Source: an uncultured Paludibaculum sp.
Lineage (GTDB): Bacteria; Acidobacteriota; Terriglobia; Bryobacterales; Bryobacteraceae
Length of the DNA: 64,000 bases
Assembly: GCF_963665245.1 (NCBI RefSeq)
Contig: NZ_OY762269.1
Coordinates: forward strand, 3,106,501 to 3,170,500
Direction of reading: 5' to 3'
Below the pieces are notes generated by a model. That model was given only the letters and a program-made list of their open reading frames with translations, was not told the origin of the DNA and did not search any database. Made by a program: the position numbers and the translations under genes. Shown here piece after piece: positions 36,444-45,133 of this stretch. The number at the start of each line of letters is the position of its first letter. The stretch's first letter is position 1.

Positions 36444-36553
36444 AATTCTCAGCCTGAGACAGAACATAATTGCAGACGCCTTGTGTGGTGCGGGTTTTGG
36501 TTTGGAATCAAACGTGCCTTACCTTCGCCAGGTTTTCTCAAGAGGAGGTGTGC

Positions 36554-37156
36554 GTGTTCGGCGCAACCAAGATGTCGCAACAATCTGACCGGTCACCAGA
36601 TGCTGAGGCGCGGCAGCGGTCGCAGACGAGTTCTCTGGATATGGAGTCGACATCCCCCACGGAAACGGCCGCCGTTGGCGAGGCGGAGCGATCAGGCGGC
36701 GCACCAAGTCGCGTCCAATGGGACGCGGGCGCTGACTACGCAGAGAAGCCGGTCGATCGGAGTGACAATAGTCCGCCAGTCGACGGCAGTACGCCGAGAG
36801 AAATGCGGGCGGAGCCCAGGTTTCCCGCGAGGCCCGATCGGGCCCTGGTGACGATCCTACTCGGCGCCGAGCTGGTGCCCATAACTGCTCGCCTGATTGA
36901 CGTTTCTCGTTCCGGCGTGGGCTTGATTGTGGATGAGCCTCTTCCCTTCCGCGCATGGATCAAAGTGGCATTCGGCACCACAATCATATTCGGAGAGGTG
37001 CGTTATTGCCGCCGGATGGGCGATGGCACATACAGGTTGGGCGTGCGGTCGGACACAGTTTTCGTCCGCCGGGATCCAGATGCTGCGCTGGATGCTTCCG
37101 GAGTCCCTCAACGTCCATCGCCGGAGCCCGTTGTCGAGGACGAGACCGGTCCGTAG
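36554..37156 (+). CDS. PilZ-domain protein
   Basis: The 200-aa product starts at a GTG (36554) because GGAGGT lies 4 nt upstream; an ATG 18 bp later is the alternative. The first about 100 residues are polar and low-complexity. A PilZ domain follows, from EMRAEPRFPARPDRALVTIL to the region TARLIDVSRSGVGLIVDEPL. The c-di-GMP-binding elements are an R-F-x-x-R pattern (EPRFPARPDR) and DVSRSGVG, matching the (D/N)xSxxG signature. It is thus a likely c-di-GMP receptor, relevant to the HD-GYP/GGDEF protein at the window end. It ends 50 bp before the next gene. Confidence 0.75.
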   Translation: MFGATKMSQQSDRSPDAEARQRSQTSSLDMESTSPTETAAVGEAERSGGAPSRVQWDAGADYAEKPVDRSDNSPPVDGSTPREMRAEPRFPARPDRALVTILLGAELVPITARLIDVSRSGVGLIVDEPLPFRAWIKVAFGTTIIFGEVRYCRRMGDGTYRLGVRSDTVFVRRDPDAALDASGVPQRPSPEPVVEDETGP

Positions 37157-37206
37157 CGCGATGATCCCGCAGGTGTCCACCCGCGCGGGTTTGTTCACTT
37201 TGTGGC

Positions 37207-37821
37207 GTGCCGGAGATGAGGCCACGGGAGGGCCCCGATGTGGTATTTCTGCTCAGGCTGCTGTCAGATCTCACTGGCGTAACGGTGAGGGAGCGGGCCA
37301 AGAGTGCTAGCGCGGCCGCGTCCGGCGGGCAGTGTGTGACGGTCACCCCTGCGAGGGATCAAGTGGACGACCTGCGAATTCTCAGCGTTCTCGAACGGCA
37401 GAACCTACTGAACTCGCAGTCCTATCCTGCCCGGTCTGAAGGCTCAACGGTCACGTATAACGAACTTGTTGTTCAGGTGAACTTGGATGTGCATGGTGGT
37501 AGCGGCCGTTTTTTGATGTCGCGGGAAGACCTAGCGTCCGTGACCACAGCCGAGTTGGCGTCGGCCGTCCTGGAGGCCTGGCAGCAGCATGACTGCGCCA
37601 GACTTTCCTCGACTGCGGAAGCGGCGTGCGCATGGTGTGCGGCGATGGGCGGGCCTGATTCCGGTGACGATGAGCGGCGAGAACTGCTTGGCGCACTTGT
37701 GAGCCTTATTCGAGAGAATCTTCCTGCCCTGAACGCCGACGGCCATGCCGCATCCACGCAGACCCTCGCAATCGTTCAGCTACTGCAAGGGCTGTCGGGT
37801 TCTGCTGCATCGACGGAGTAG
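37207..37821 (+). CDS. hypothetical cytosolic protein
   Basis: The 204-aa protein opens at a GTG (37207), with an ATG 9 bp further. It has no signal peptide, membrane segment or recognised motif. It is acidic and helical, with a strand-rich centre (VTYNELVVQVNLDVHGGSGRFLMSRED) and an Ala/Leu-rich C-terminal helix. It follows the PilZ gene by 50 bp in the same direction, so the two may form a unit. Function unknown. Confidence 0.5.
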   Translation: MPEMRPREGPDVVFLLRLLSDLTGVTVRERAKSASAAASGGQCVTVTPARDQVDDLRILSVLERQNLLNSQSYPARSEGSTVTYNELVVQVNLDVHGGSGRFLMSREDLASVTTAELASAVLEAWQQHDCARLSSTAEAACAWCAAMGGPDSGDDERRELLGALVSLIRENLPALNADGHAASTQTLAIVQLLQGLSGSAASTE

Positions 37822-37874
37822 TCGACCAGGGGGGCGTCGACGCCGCCAGCCTCCAGCGCCGCAAGCAGTGCGTG

Positions 37875-38687
37875 TCAGGTGCCCGGTTGCCAGCGCTGCA
37901 GCACGCCCAGGCGCAGGAGTTCGCGTGTGGCTCGGGCGGTGATGTCGCTTTGGATACGCGGTTCGAAGCGGTGATCGTGCACGTAGCACTTGATGCGCAA
38001 TCTCAGGAACGGCCCCTGATCGAATCCCTGCTGCGTCAGCACCACCACCGGCTTGCGCGAGAGCAGGAAGGGCGAGCAGAACGCTGATTCGCGGCCCACC
38101 GTGGCGGCGAGGTCGGGGTCGGCGTCCGGTGGCAGGAACAGGTCCGTCACCACCTGGCAATCCGGCACGCCCGAGTTTGCGTTGTAGACCTGTTCGCTGA
38201 GAATCAGGGCGTTGGGGATCGTGACGCGTGTGTCGTCCGGCGTGGTGAGTTTCGTACTGCGCAGGCCAATGTGATCAATCTCTCCATAGGCCTCGCCGAT
38301 CTTCACACGATCGCCCAACTGGTAGGGGCGGTCGGCCAGCACGACCAGCCCGCCGATCAGGTTCTTCACCAAGTCCTGCGCGCCCAGGCCCAGCGCGATA
38401 CCTATGGACGCGATGCCCGCCAGGAAGGTATCGCGCGAGGGGGCCAGCAGGTTGAAGCACAGCAGGATCGCCACGAACCAGAGCGTGATGCGGACAACGG
38501 GCTGCAGCCAGTTGATGAAGAAGCGGGCTTGCGAGCTCCGCGCGCTGAGGCGGTCCAAGAACTCGGTGAGCCACCGGATGGCCAGCCACGTCAGCAGCAG
38601 GATCAGCCCGGCGCCGGCCAGACTCCGGAACGTGAGGACGCTGAACACGTCGATGTTGCCGGTCATTGTCAATAGTGCGGGAGCCAT
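37875..38687 (-). CDS. MscS-type mechanosensitive channel
   Basis: The 270-aa membrane protein has three hydrophobic helices, the last being the Gly/Ala pore helix GIASIGIALGLGAQDLVKNLIGG. The MscS beta-domain follows (DRPYQLGDRVKIGEAYGEIDHIGLRSTKLTTPDDTRVTIPN). It is shorter than E. coli MscS at the C-terminus by little. It starts 10 bp after the stop of the 924-aa ATPase gene, with AGGTGA as ribosome site inside that gene's end, so the two are surely co-transcribed. A channel gated or controlled by an ATPase partner is suggested. Confidence 0.9.
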   Translation of the reverse strand: MAPALLTMTGNIDVFSVLTFRSLAGAGLILLLTWLAIRWLTEFLDRLSARSSQARFFINWLQPVVRITLWFVAILLCFNLLAPSRDTFLAGIASIGIALGLGAQDLVKNLIGGLVVLADRPYQLGDRVKIGEAYGEIDHIGLRSTKLTTPDDTRVTIPNALILSEQVYNANSGVPDCQVVTDLFLPPDADPDLAATVGRESAFCSPFLLSRKPVVVLTQQGFDQGPFLRLRIKCYVHDHRFEPRIQSDITARATRELLRLGVLQRWQPGT

Positions 38688-38697
38688 ATGGATTCAC

Positions 38698-41472
38698 CTA
38701 GATCAGATTCAAACGGTAGAGGGCCATATGAACAATGCGCCCGGCTTCGGGCCGGATGCGTAGCCCGGGACAAAGCGGGTCGGGCTCAAGAAACTCCAGC
38801 GCGATGAGCTTTTCCAGCCGCAGACGGCTGTCCTGGCTGCTGCATTCAAAGATGCCCGCATGGTCCTCCACAGTCAGGCTGCCGTGCTGGACGATGGCGT
38901 GCAGCGTCTGTGAGTCCCGCAGTGTCAGGCTTGCCAGTAGCGGTCCGCAATCGGGCTCCTCCGGCTGCCTCAGATACAGGACTCCTCCTTCCACCCGATC
39001 CATGAACTTCTGCCACAGTTCAAAGGCGCTGCGGAAGATGCCCTCCGACTGCCGGTAGAGCGCGTCGAAGAAATGCGTCTCCGGATCCTGCTGCAATCCC
39101 AAAATGGCGCGCAGGCGGCCGAACTGCGGATCGACCTTCATTGGGGGCGGGTATTGCAGGCGCAACCCCGAAAGATGGTGCCGCAGCAGGATGGCGGTCT
39201 TTAGCTCTTCCGGTGTCACCGCCATCGCATTGATGCGGTGGGAAAAATGCTCGCCCAGCCCCACGGCCGCATCCAGGAACTGGTAAGAGTGCTGATTCAG
39301 GCTGAGAACCCAGAGCGTGGAGTGAGACGTGGCCGAGATGATGCGTAACAACTCCTCGACGGCCTGGAATCCGCCCAGGCGGCGCAAGAACGTTCGTTCC
39401 AGTTCCTCCAGGATTAGCACTCGTCGACCGGTGCTGAGGTGCTCCATCGGATTGCAGCCGGCGGGCAGACGCAGCAGATCGCAAAGGAACGCCCGTATGT
39501 CCTCGGCGCCGGTCAGGCGCTGCGAAAAGTAGCTCTGGATCACCGGTACGTCGGCGAACCGGCTGGCCACCGCGCAGTTCAGCATGCTGGTTTTGCCACT
39601 GCCGCGCGCACCCACCAGAAGGACGGAGACGCCACGCCCGGCGTCCCACAGCGCTCGTGCTTCCGAGAGAGCGCCCATCTCGGTTTCGCGGCCGACCAGA
39701 AAGCGCGGATCCTGCAGCGGCGCCAGCCGGAACAGGCGCCGGTAGATCATGGGCAAGTCGTGAACGTCGGACCGTAGCCGCAGTACCTCGTCGACGTACC
39801 CGCGATAGGCGACCTGTTCCAGGGCGGCGATCGGCGGCGGCTCCCACCCGATCTTCACCAGTGCCGCGCGATAGGCCGCGCCAACGGCCAGGGAAAGGCG
39901 CCGCGTGCCTTCCAGCGTTCCGTGGAAGCCCAGTTGTTGGGCGGTTCGAAAGGCCTTGGAGCCGCGGTTGCGTACGAGCTGTGTCAGCAGGCCCAGCCGC
40001 CTCTGCTCCAGCGTGAAATGAGTGAGGAAGAGGGCACCGGCCAGCCCTTCGACAAGACGTTGTTCGACCAGCGCGCGGGGACTCCGGCTGCGTGTGCGCT
40101 GGTGGATGGCGAGCGACAACGCATTCTCGACGCTCTCACGGGCAATCGCGCCCTGGCCCTCTTCCTGAGACGCCTCGAGTCCAAACTCCACCACCTCGCG
40201 CGTCCGCTCGATTTCGCGGACGACTGACCGGTGGACGGATTCGGCCTCGCGACAGCCCTCCAGCACGCGGCTGTGACCCACCCCGGACAGCGACTCGAGG
40301 AAGACCTTGCGCGGGGCCAACCGCCTCCACGCGCCGGCCCGCACGGGCAGCGCGCTGCACGGGTCAATCGCTTCGCAGATCTGTGGCAGGTGCTGTTCCG
40401 CAAATGCCTCCAGGCGGTGTTCCCAGTCGGAGGCATGGTCTTCGCCGGACACCAGATTGTTCTGCGGGGCGGGGAAGTCGCCTGTTCCTGGCTGGCCGAA
40501 GTTGCGCAGCCAGTCGATGACGGATTCCAACTCCTGCAACAGGCCCGCCTCTTCCTGGTCGAGTTGCGCCAGAATGGCCTGTCCGGCGGAAACGCCTTCG
40601 TAGGCGGCCTGGCCCAGTTCGTATTCGACTTCAACCGCCGAATTCACGCTGCGCCGCTGCCGCGACCAGAAGCGGAAGAGATGCTGGCGGCGGTCCAGCA
40701 GTTGCTGGTGTCGATGGGCGGGCAGTGGCGCCGTATGGCGCAGCAGAAACCGGGCGACGCGCTCACTGGAGGCTGCCGCCCATGCGGCATGGCCCTGCAG
40801 TGCCTCCTCCCCCTGGTGGTGCAGCGCCGTCAGCGCCTCCATCCAATTCTGCCGGTGCAAGTCGATCGATCCGGCCGTCTGCCCAGCCAAGCCGCCAAAC
40901 GCTTCGCGCCGGACGTGCTGCCAGGGCTCCAGCAACAGCAGTACGCCTTTCGCGAGGGCGGCAAATAGGGAGCCGTCCAGCCGCGCGCGGCGGTGGGATT
41001 CGTGCTGGAAGAAACAGCCGAGCAACTCACGGAGAGGCAGGACGTCAGGGTGGTGCGCGAGCTGTGCCGAGATCGCCAGCAACGGACTGCCCGCCAGCGG
41101 GTTGAGGACCGCGCGCCACGTCCTGCTGTCCGCCTCGAGTTCCACCGGGACCCGGCTCAACAGGTCTTCGGCGGCCGACTCGTAGTCCTCCAGTCCGGCC
41201 AGCGCCCGCTCCTGCGGTTTGGAGCGGCGCAGCATGGCCACGATTTCGAACAGCAGCGGACGGGCGGAGGACTCCATCAGCCGCTCGATGGCGGCGAGTT
41301 CAGTGCCCGGGTCCGGTCGAGCCGGATGGGTACGGTAGGCCTCGGACTGAGCGGCCAGCATCAGCTGCGCGTCGCGCCAGGCCGTTTCGAAGGTGGAGAT
41401 GAGCTTCTGGACGCGCTCCTGCTGTTCAGCCAAGAAGGAATCGAGTACCGTCCCGATCTCCACGCTCCTCAT
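38698..41472 (-). CDS. large AAA-type ATPase paired with MscS channel
   Basis: The 924-aa protein is without signal peptide or membrane helix. Residues 1-570 are almost entirely helical, with no known domain. A P-loop ATPase spans about 590-760, with VGRETEMGALSEARAL, Walker A GARGSGKT at 621-628 and Walker B RRVLILEELE at 683-692, like ORC/STAND-type AAA modules. The C-terminal 150 residues contain a winged-helix-like segment (LHAIVQHGSLTVEDHAGIF). The downstream MscS gene begins 10 bp after its stop. The family is unknown to me; the pairing suggests a signal-responsive module in which the ATPase acts on the channel. Confidence 0.65.
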   Translation of the reverse strand: MRSVEIGTVLDSFLAEQQERVQKLISTFETAWRDAQLMLAAQSEAYRTHPARPDPGTELAAIERLMESSARPLLFEIVAMLRRSKPQERALAGLEDYESAAEDLLSRVPVELEADSRTWRAVLNPLAGSPLLAISAQLAHHPDVLPLRELLGCFFQHESHRRARLDGSLFAALAKGVLLLLEPWQHVRREAFGGLAGQTAGSIDLHRQNWMEALTALHHQGEEALQGHAAWAAASSERVARFLLRHTAPLPAHRHQQLLDRRQHLFRFWSRQRRSVNSAVEVEYELGQAAYEGVSAGQAILAQLDQEEAGLLQELESVIDWLRNFGQPGTGDFPAPQNNLVSGEDHASDWEHRLEAFAEQHLPQICEAIDPCSALPVRAGAWRRLAPRKVFLESLSGVGHSRVLEGCREAESVHRSVVREIERTREVVEFGLEASQEEGQGAIARESVENALSLAIHQRTRSRSPRALVEQRLVEGLAGALFLTHFTLEQRRLGLLTQLVRNRGSKAFRTAQQLGFHGTLEGTRRLSLAVGAAYRAALVKIGWEPPPIAALEQVAYRGYVDEVLRLRSDVHDLPMIYRRLFRLAPLQDPRFLVGRETEMGALSEARALWDAGRGVSVLLVGARGSGKTSMLNCAVASRFADVPVIQSYFSQRLTGAEDIRAFLCDLLRLPAGCNPMEHLSTGRRVLILEELERTFLRRLGGFQAVEELLRIISATSHSTLWVLSLNQHSYQFLDAAVGLGEHFSHRINAMAVTPEELKTAILLRHHLSGLRLQYPPPMKVDPQFGRLRAILGLQQDPETHFFDALYRQSEGIFRSAFELWQKFMDRVEGGVLYLRQPEEPDCGPLLASLTLRDSQTLHAIVQHGSLTVEDHAGIFECSSQDSRLRLEKLIALEFLEPDPLCPGLRIRPEAGRIVHMALYRLNLI

Positions 41473-41707
41473 AGTGATTCAGAATACAGCATCGCTATTC
41501 CCTCTATTCACTGGCCGGCGGCGCGTGAGGAATTTATGCTCTTTTGGCCTACCGTTTGCTATGGAAGTAACAACCAATGACGACTTTGTTCTCTCGTATG
41601 GCCCCGAAACACCTGAATCCGAGGGAACCGCGATTCACCGTTCTCCCTGCCCAGCGCCCGCCTCAAACCGGCACGGCACTGGCGTCGACCGCACAGGTGA
41701 TACTCGT

Positions 41708-42103
41708 ATGAAACTGCAAATCCTGGTGCTTTTACTGGCGTCCACTACCGGCCTCTCGGCCGACCCTTGGAAGCCGCCGCCCGGCGATTCGTCCACGCTT
41801 GCGGAGTCGGCTCTCACTGATGTGGAAAGCGAGCGTTTTCAGATGCTTACCCATCGGGTCATCCGGTCGGCGCAAGGCCGTTCGGAGCTCTCGGACGGCT
41901 TTCGCTATCTGCTGGACAACGACACGGCCAAGATCTCCGAGGTAGCGGAATGGATCTCGCTGGAGCGCAAGAACTGTCCATTTGTCAGCTTCACGCTGCG
42001 ACTCACCCCGGCGGGCGACCTGACCCTGGACCTGCGTGGGCCGGATGGCGTTAAAGAGCTGCTCCAAATGGAGTTACCTGCCCTGGCTCCGCACTACATC
42101 TAG
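41708..42103 (+). CDS. small exported hypothetical protein
   Basis: The 131-aa protein has a Sec signal (MKLQILVLLLASTTGLSA). The mature part FRYLLDNDTAKISEVAEWISLERKNCPFVSFTLRL reads as a small alpha/beta domain with one Cys. It was judged by signal peptide and frame; the frame upstream of 41708 has no homology. Family not recognised. The 119-bp gap after it contains nothing evident. Confidence 0.6.
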   Translation: MKLQILVLLLASTTGLSADPWKPPPGDSSTLAESALTDVESERFQMLTHRVIRSAQGRSELSDGFRYLLDNDTAKISEVAEWISLERKNCPFVSFTLRLTPAGDLTLDLRGPDGVKELLQMELPALAPHYI

Positions 42104-42222
42104 GCCGGTGGAGCGATGCGGCAACGGACGCCCGAGTTCCAATTCCGGACAGTTTTGCCAGGCATCGCGCAGTATCTGGAACTCGGAGTTGGCTGTACTC
42201 GTAATACATCGTTGAGCGCACC

Positions 42223-42624
42223 ATGAGATCTGAAAGCAACTCTCACCCGTTCTCCAACTTGTTTGATTCCCACATTGGTCCGTCCCCCTGGAGATGGCAA
42301 GCCAGGGCGTGGAGGGCTCCGCAGCGAGCCGCCTGGCGCGCCGAGTGCGCGCAAATGAAGGCCGAATGGCGGGCGGAGCACGGACAGGCGAAGCGCGCCT
42401 GGAGGGAGGAGGTTGCCCAGGCAAAGGCGGCCTGGACCGCTGAGTGCCGGCGCGATTCCGGCGCAAGCGTATGGTCGATGCTCTGGATCTTCTTCTGGAT
42501 CGGGTTCGTCGTGTGGATGATCACGGGCGGCGACGAGGCGCGCCAGACGTTGATCGGCGTTGGCTTCTGGTTGGGCAACACCGTGCGCGACCTCGTGGTG
42601 AGCCTGTTTGGACTAATGCAGTAG
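42223..42624 (+). CDS. small membrane protein with charged helical N-terminus
   Basis: The 133-aa protein has residues 25-75 as a long Ala/Arg/Glu/Trp helix with a recurring K/E-A-W/E-R-A pattern (AWRAPQRAAWRAECAQMKAE), probably amphipathic. A single membrane helix follows at about 85-102 (VWSMLWIFFWIGFVVWMITGG) and a second hydrophobic stretch at about 110-130. No known domain. It ends 2 bp from the convergent lipoprotein gene. Function unknown. Confidence 0.55.
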   Translation: MRSESNSHPFSNLFDSHIGPSPWRWQARAWRAPQRAAWRAECAQMKAEWRAEHGQAKRAWREEVAQAKAAWTAECRRDSGASVWSMLWIFFWIGFVVWMITGGDEARQTLIGVGFWLGNTVRDLVVSLFGLMQ

Positions 42625-42626
42625 GT

Positions 42627-43304
42627 TCACTTCTTCAGCGTCTCAAGCAGCTCACGGGCCAACAGAGCGGCGCGGCGTGAGAACTGCGCAGCGGCCCGGA
42701 TGTCCGATTCCCGCGCCTCCTCCGCCTGGCGGATGAACGTCCGCACGCGGCTCTCGTTCTCGCTCTGCTCCCGAGTCAACGTGCGGCCCTGTAACGAACC
42801 CAGCGCGCGCCGGGCCTCTCCCAGGCTCTCGTCAATAGTCTGACTGTAGTCGCGCCGTTGCTCCTCGCTGAGGACCTCCGCCAGCTTGATCTCGGGCTTT
42901 GTGGGCTGTGTGGCTGGCGGCGCGGGCACCTGCTCCGTGGGCGCCTGCTCGGGCGGGGCCGCCGGAGGAGTCTCCACCGGCTTCACCGTTTTTACCGCGG
43001 GCGTTGTACGGCTATTCCGAGCTCGACGGCGGGACGGCTCTTTCGGTTTGGGCGGCTCCACCTGGTCGATCTTGGGCCGGATCACCTGAGGCTCGATCTC
43101 AGGCGGCGGCAGCGGCGCGCCGGGGAGCTGCGGCTCCTCCATCGGTTTGGCTTGGGGCGTCGGGCTGACCGGCGGTTGGATCGACGGCTGAGTAGCCGCC
43201 GGCGCCGGAGGCGTCGCGGGTGCTTTTCGAAACTTGGAACAGCCCGACAGGCCAATGCTCAGCGTGATGGCCACGACCCAGAACTGAACGCTTCGCATGG
43301 TCAC
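42627..43304 (-). CDS. Pro-rich lipoprotein downstream of an NtrC-type system
   Basis: The 225-aa protein begins at GTG 43304, overlapping the kinase stop by 4 bp; an ATG at 43298 is the alternative. The signal WVVAITLSIGLSGC has a lipobox Cys, so it is a lipoprotein. A long Pro/Ala/Lys linker (about 30-145) leads to a C-terminal helical domain (DYSQTIDESLGEARRALGSL to ARELLETLKK) that resembles a coiled-coil membrane-distal module. Coupling to the sensor kinase suggests it helps signalling or is a target of the regulator. Function unknown. Confidence 0.6.
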   Translation of the reverse strand: MTMRSVQFWVVAITLSIGLSGCSKFRKAPATPPAPAATQPSIQPPVSPTPQAKPMEEPQLPGAPLPPPEIEPQVIRPKIDQVEPPKPKEPSRRRARNSRTTPAVKTVKPVETPPAAPPEQAPTEQVPAPPATQPTKPEIKLAEVLSEEQRRDYSQTIDESLGEARRALGSLQGRTLTREQSENESRVRTFIRQAEEARESDIRAAAQFSRRAALLARELLETLKK

Positions 43305-45124
43305 GCCGATGCTCCGTCTTCGATCGGAAAACGTAGCCGGAAGGTCGAACCTCTGCCTTCTCCACCGCCCACTTCAATTCCTCCATCGTGCATTTGCATG
43401 GCGCGGAACGCCATCGCGAGCCCAATTCCTGTCCCTTTTTCCTTGGTCGTGTAATAGAGCTGAAAGATCTTCTCTCTCATCTCCGGGGGAATCCCTGGTC
43501 CAGTGTCCGAGATGTCGAGTATCGCTTCCCGGCCGCCATTTCGCAAGTTGACCTGAAGATGGCCCCCTTCCGGCATCGCCTCCATGGCGTTGCTGAGCAG
43601 GTTCATCAGCACCTGCTTAATCAGATCGTCATCAACGCGGACAACGATGGGCGTGTCCAGCCCGCTGGATTCCACCTGGATCCCGCACATCTCGGCCTGA
43701 GGCCGAACGAGTTCCAGGGACTCCGCTGCCAGGCCGCCAAGATCGCACTCTCGAGTACGCATCTCCAGGGGCCGGGTAAAGTCGAGGAACGTGCGGACGA
43801 CACGGTCCAGCCTGGTGATCTCCTGGGCGATGACTTCGATTTCTCCGTTGGCCTCAGGCACCTCTGGCAACACACGGGAACGCAGCAGCTCCAGGCGCAG
43901 TGCGATGGAGTTCAGCGGATTCTTGATCTCGTGCGCCACACCGCCGGTGAGCCGGTTGATGGCAGCCAGCCGGGTGGAAAGGCTCAACTGCTTCTCTACC
44001 AGCTGCCGCCCTTCGGCATCACGGATGCGCAACAGCAGAGCGCCATCGGGCAGGAAATCGAGATTCAGCATAAACCGGCCAATCTGCGCATCGCGCAGCG
44101 GATGGCGTTCCACCACGGCCGAGGCGATTGCGGCGCCCACGGGAGTCGTGCCCGGGAAGAGCTCCTCGATTTTGCGGCGGGTGATGTCCGCCCGCTTCAT
44201 ATTGAGAAGACGCTCCACTGGCTCACCACAGACGATGAGACGGCCGCTGGCGTCGAAAAGAAAGATCGCTTCCTCCAACCGCTCCAGCAGACGCTCCACG
44301 CTCCCGCGCAATTGCGTCGCGCCCATCTGCGCACCCCGGAACTGCTCGCCCAGGAAGCGCAGCTTCTCCTGGACCGCGGCCAATTCCCTGGTGCTGGAGA
44401 TGTGCGGATGGTGATCGGACATCGACTCGCCGCGGGTGATCTGGTCGATGGTCTGGCTGATGCCCGCCAGCGGCCGCAGCGCCAGTTGGGCGGCCACCCA
44501 GGCGATGAGGATGGAGAAGACGAATAGCGGCAGTGACGCGTATGCGGTGTGGAAGACCTCGGGCACGATCGCGTCGCGCAACAGGGCGCTGGAAACCAGA
44601 ACCTGGATAGTGAACACAGGCTCCTTCTGGCCCGGGACGCCCAGGTCGACACGGTTCTCGTAGTCCATTTGCCCGCGGAGCACCTGCAGGAAGCGGTCCA
44701 CCGCGTTGAGTTCGACCAGGGAGCGCAAGGGCAGCATGCCCCCAATGAGCTTGCCTTTCCGGTCCGGGTTCGATGACGCAAGGACTCGGCCCCGTTCGCC
44801 CGATACCGAGATTTCGACGATGCTGCGGGTTTGGGTGAGCGTGGCGCTCAGCAGATCAGGCAGTTCCGAGTCCTCGGCAATGGCGGCACGCCAAAGGCGA
44901 ATCTGGCTGCTCAGGTCGGCCGGAGGAGGTTGGACGTTGCCGGCGCGCTCCTGGGCGCGCTCCATGACATAGCTCTTGACGAACTGCGCCGTGGAGGCCG
45001 CCCGCTCAGCCGTATGGGCCAGCCAGACGGAGATGAGCGAATTGAGCTGGATGCCCAGCATGAGCAGCGACAACGCGGCTACCATGCCGATCATCAGCAG
45101 CAGCAATCGGAGGCGCAGTGACAT
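43301..45124 (-). CDS. sensor histidine kinase (NtrB-like)
   Basis: The 607-aa membrane protein has a TM at 8-30, a periplasmic domain at about 31-195, a TM at 196-215 and a HAMP-like linker. A PAS-type domain (about 283-370, AIFLFDASGRLIVCGEPVERLL) precedes HisKA with His398 (TGGVAHEIKNPLNS) and HATPase (NLLSNAMEAMPEGGHL, DTGPGIPPEMREKIFQLYYT, GTGIGLAM). It lies 9 bp after the stop of the NtrC-type regulator and overlaps the lipoprotein gene by 4 bp, so all three are one operon. The ligand is unknown. Confidence 0.92.
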   Translation of the reverse strand: MSLRLRLLLLMIGMVAALSLLMLGIQLNSLISVWLAHTAERAASTAQFVKSYVMERAQERAGNVQPPPADLSSQIRLWRAAIAEDSELPDLLSATLTQTRSIVEISVSGERGRVLASSNPDRKGKLIGGMLPLRSLVELNAVDRFLQVLRGQMDYENRVDLGVPGQKEPVFTIQVLVSSALLRDAIVPEVFHTAYASLPLFVFSILIAWVAAQLALRPLAGISQTIDQITRGESMSDHHPHISSTRELAAVQEKLRFLGEQFRGAQMGATQLRGSVERLLERLEEAIFLFDASGRLIVCGEPVERLLNMKRADITRRKIEELFPGTTPVGAAIASAVVERHPLRDAQIGRFMLNLDFLPDGALLLRIRDAEGRQLVEKQLSLSTRLAAINRLTGGVAHEIKNPLNSIALRLELLRSRVLPEVPEANGEIEVIAQEITRLDRVVRTFLDFTRPLEMRTRECDLGGLAAESLELVRPQAEMCGIQVESSGLDTPIVVRVDDDLIKQVLMNLLSNAMEAMPEGGHLQVNLRNGGREAILDISDTGPGIPPEMREKIFQLYYTTKEKGTGIGLAMAFRAMQMHDGGIEVGGGEGRGSTFRLRFPIEDGASA

Positions 45125-45133
45125 TGCGGGGTC

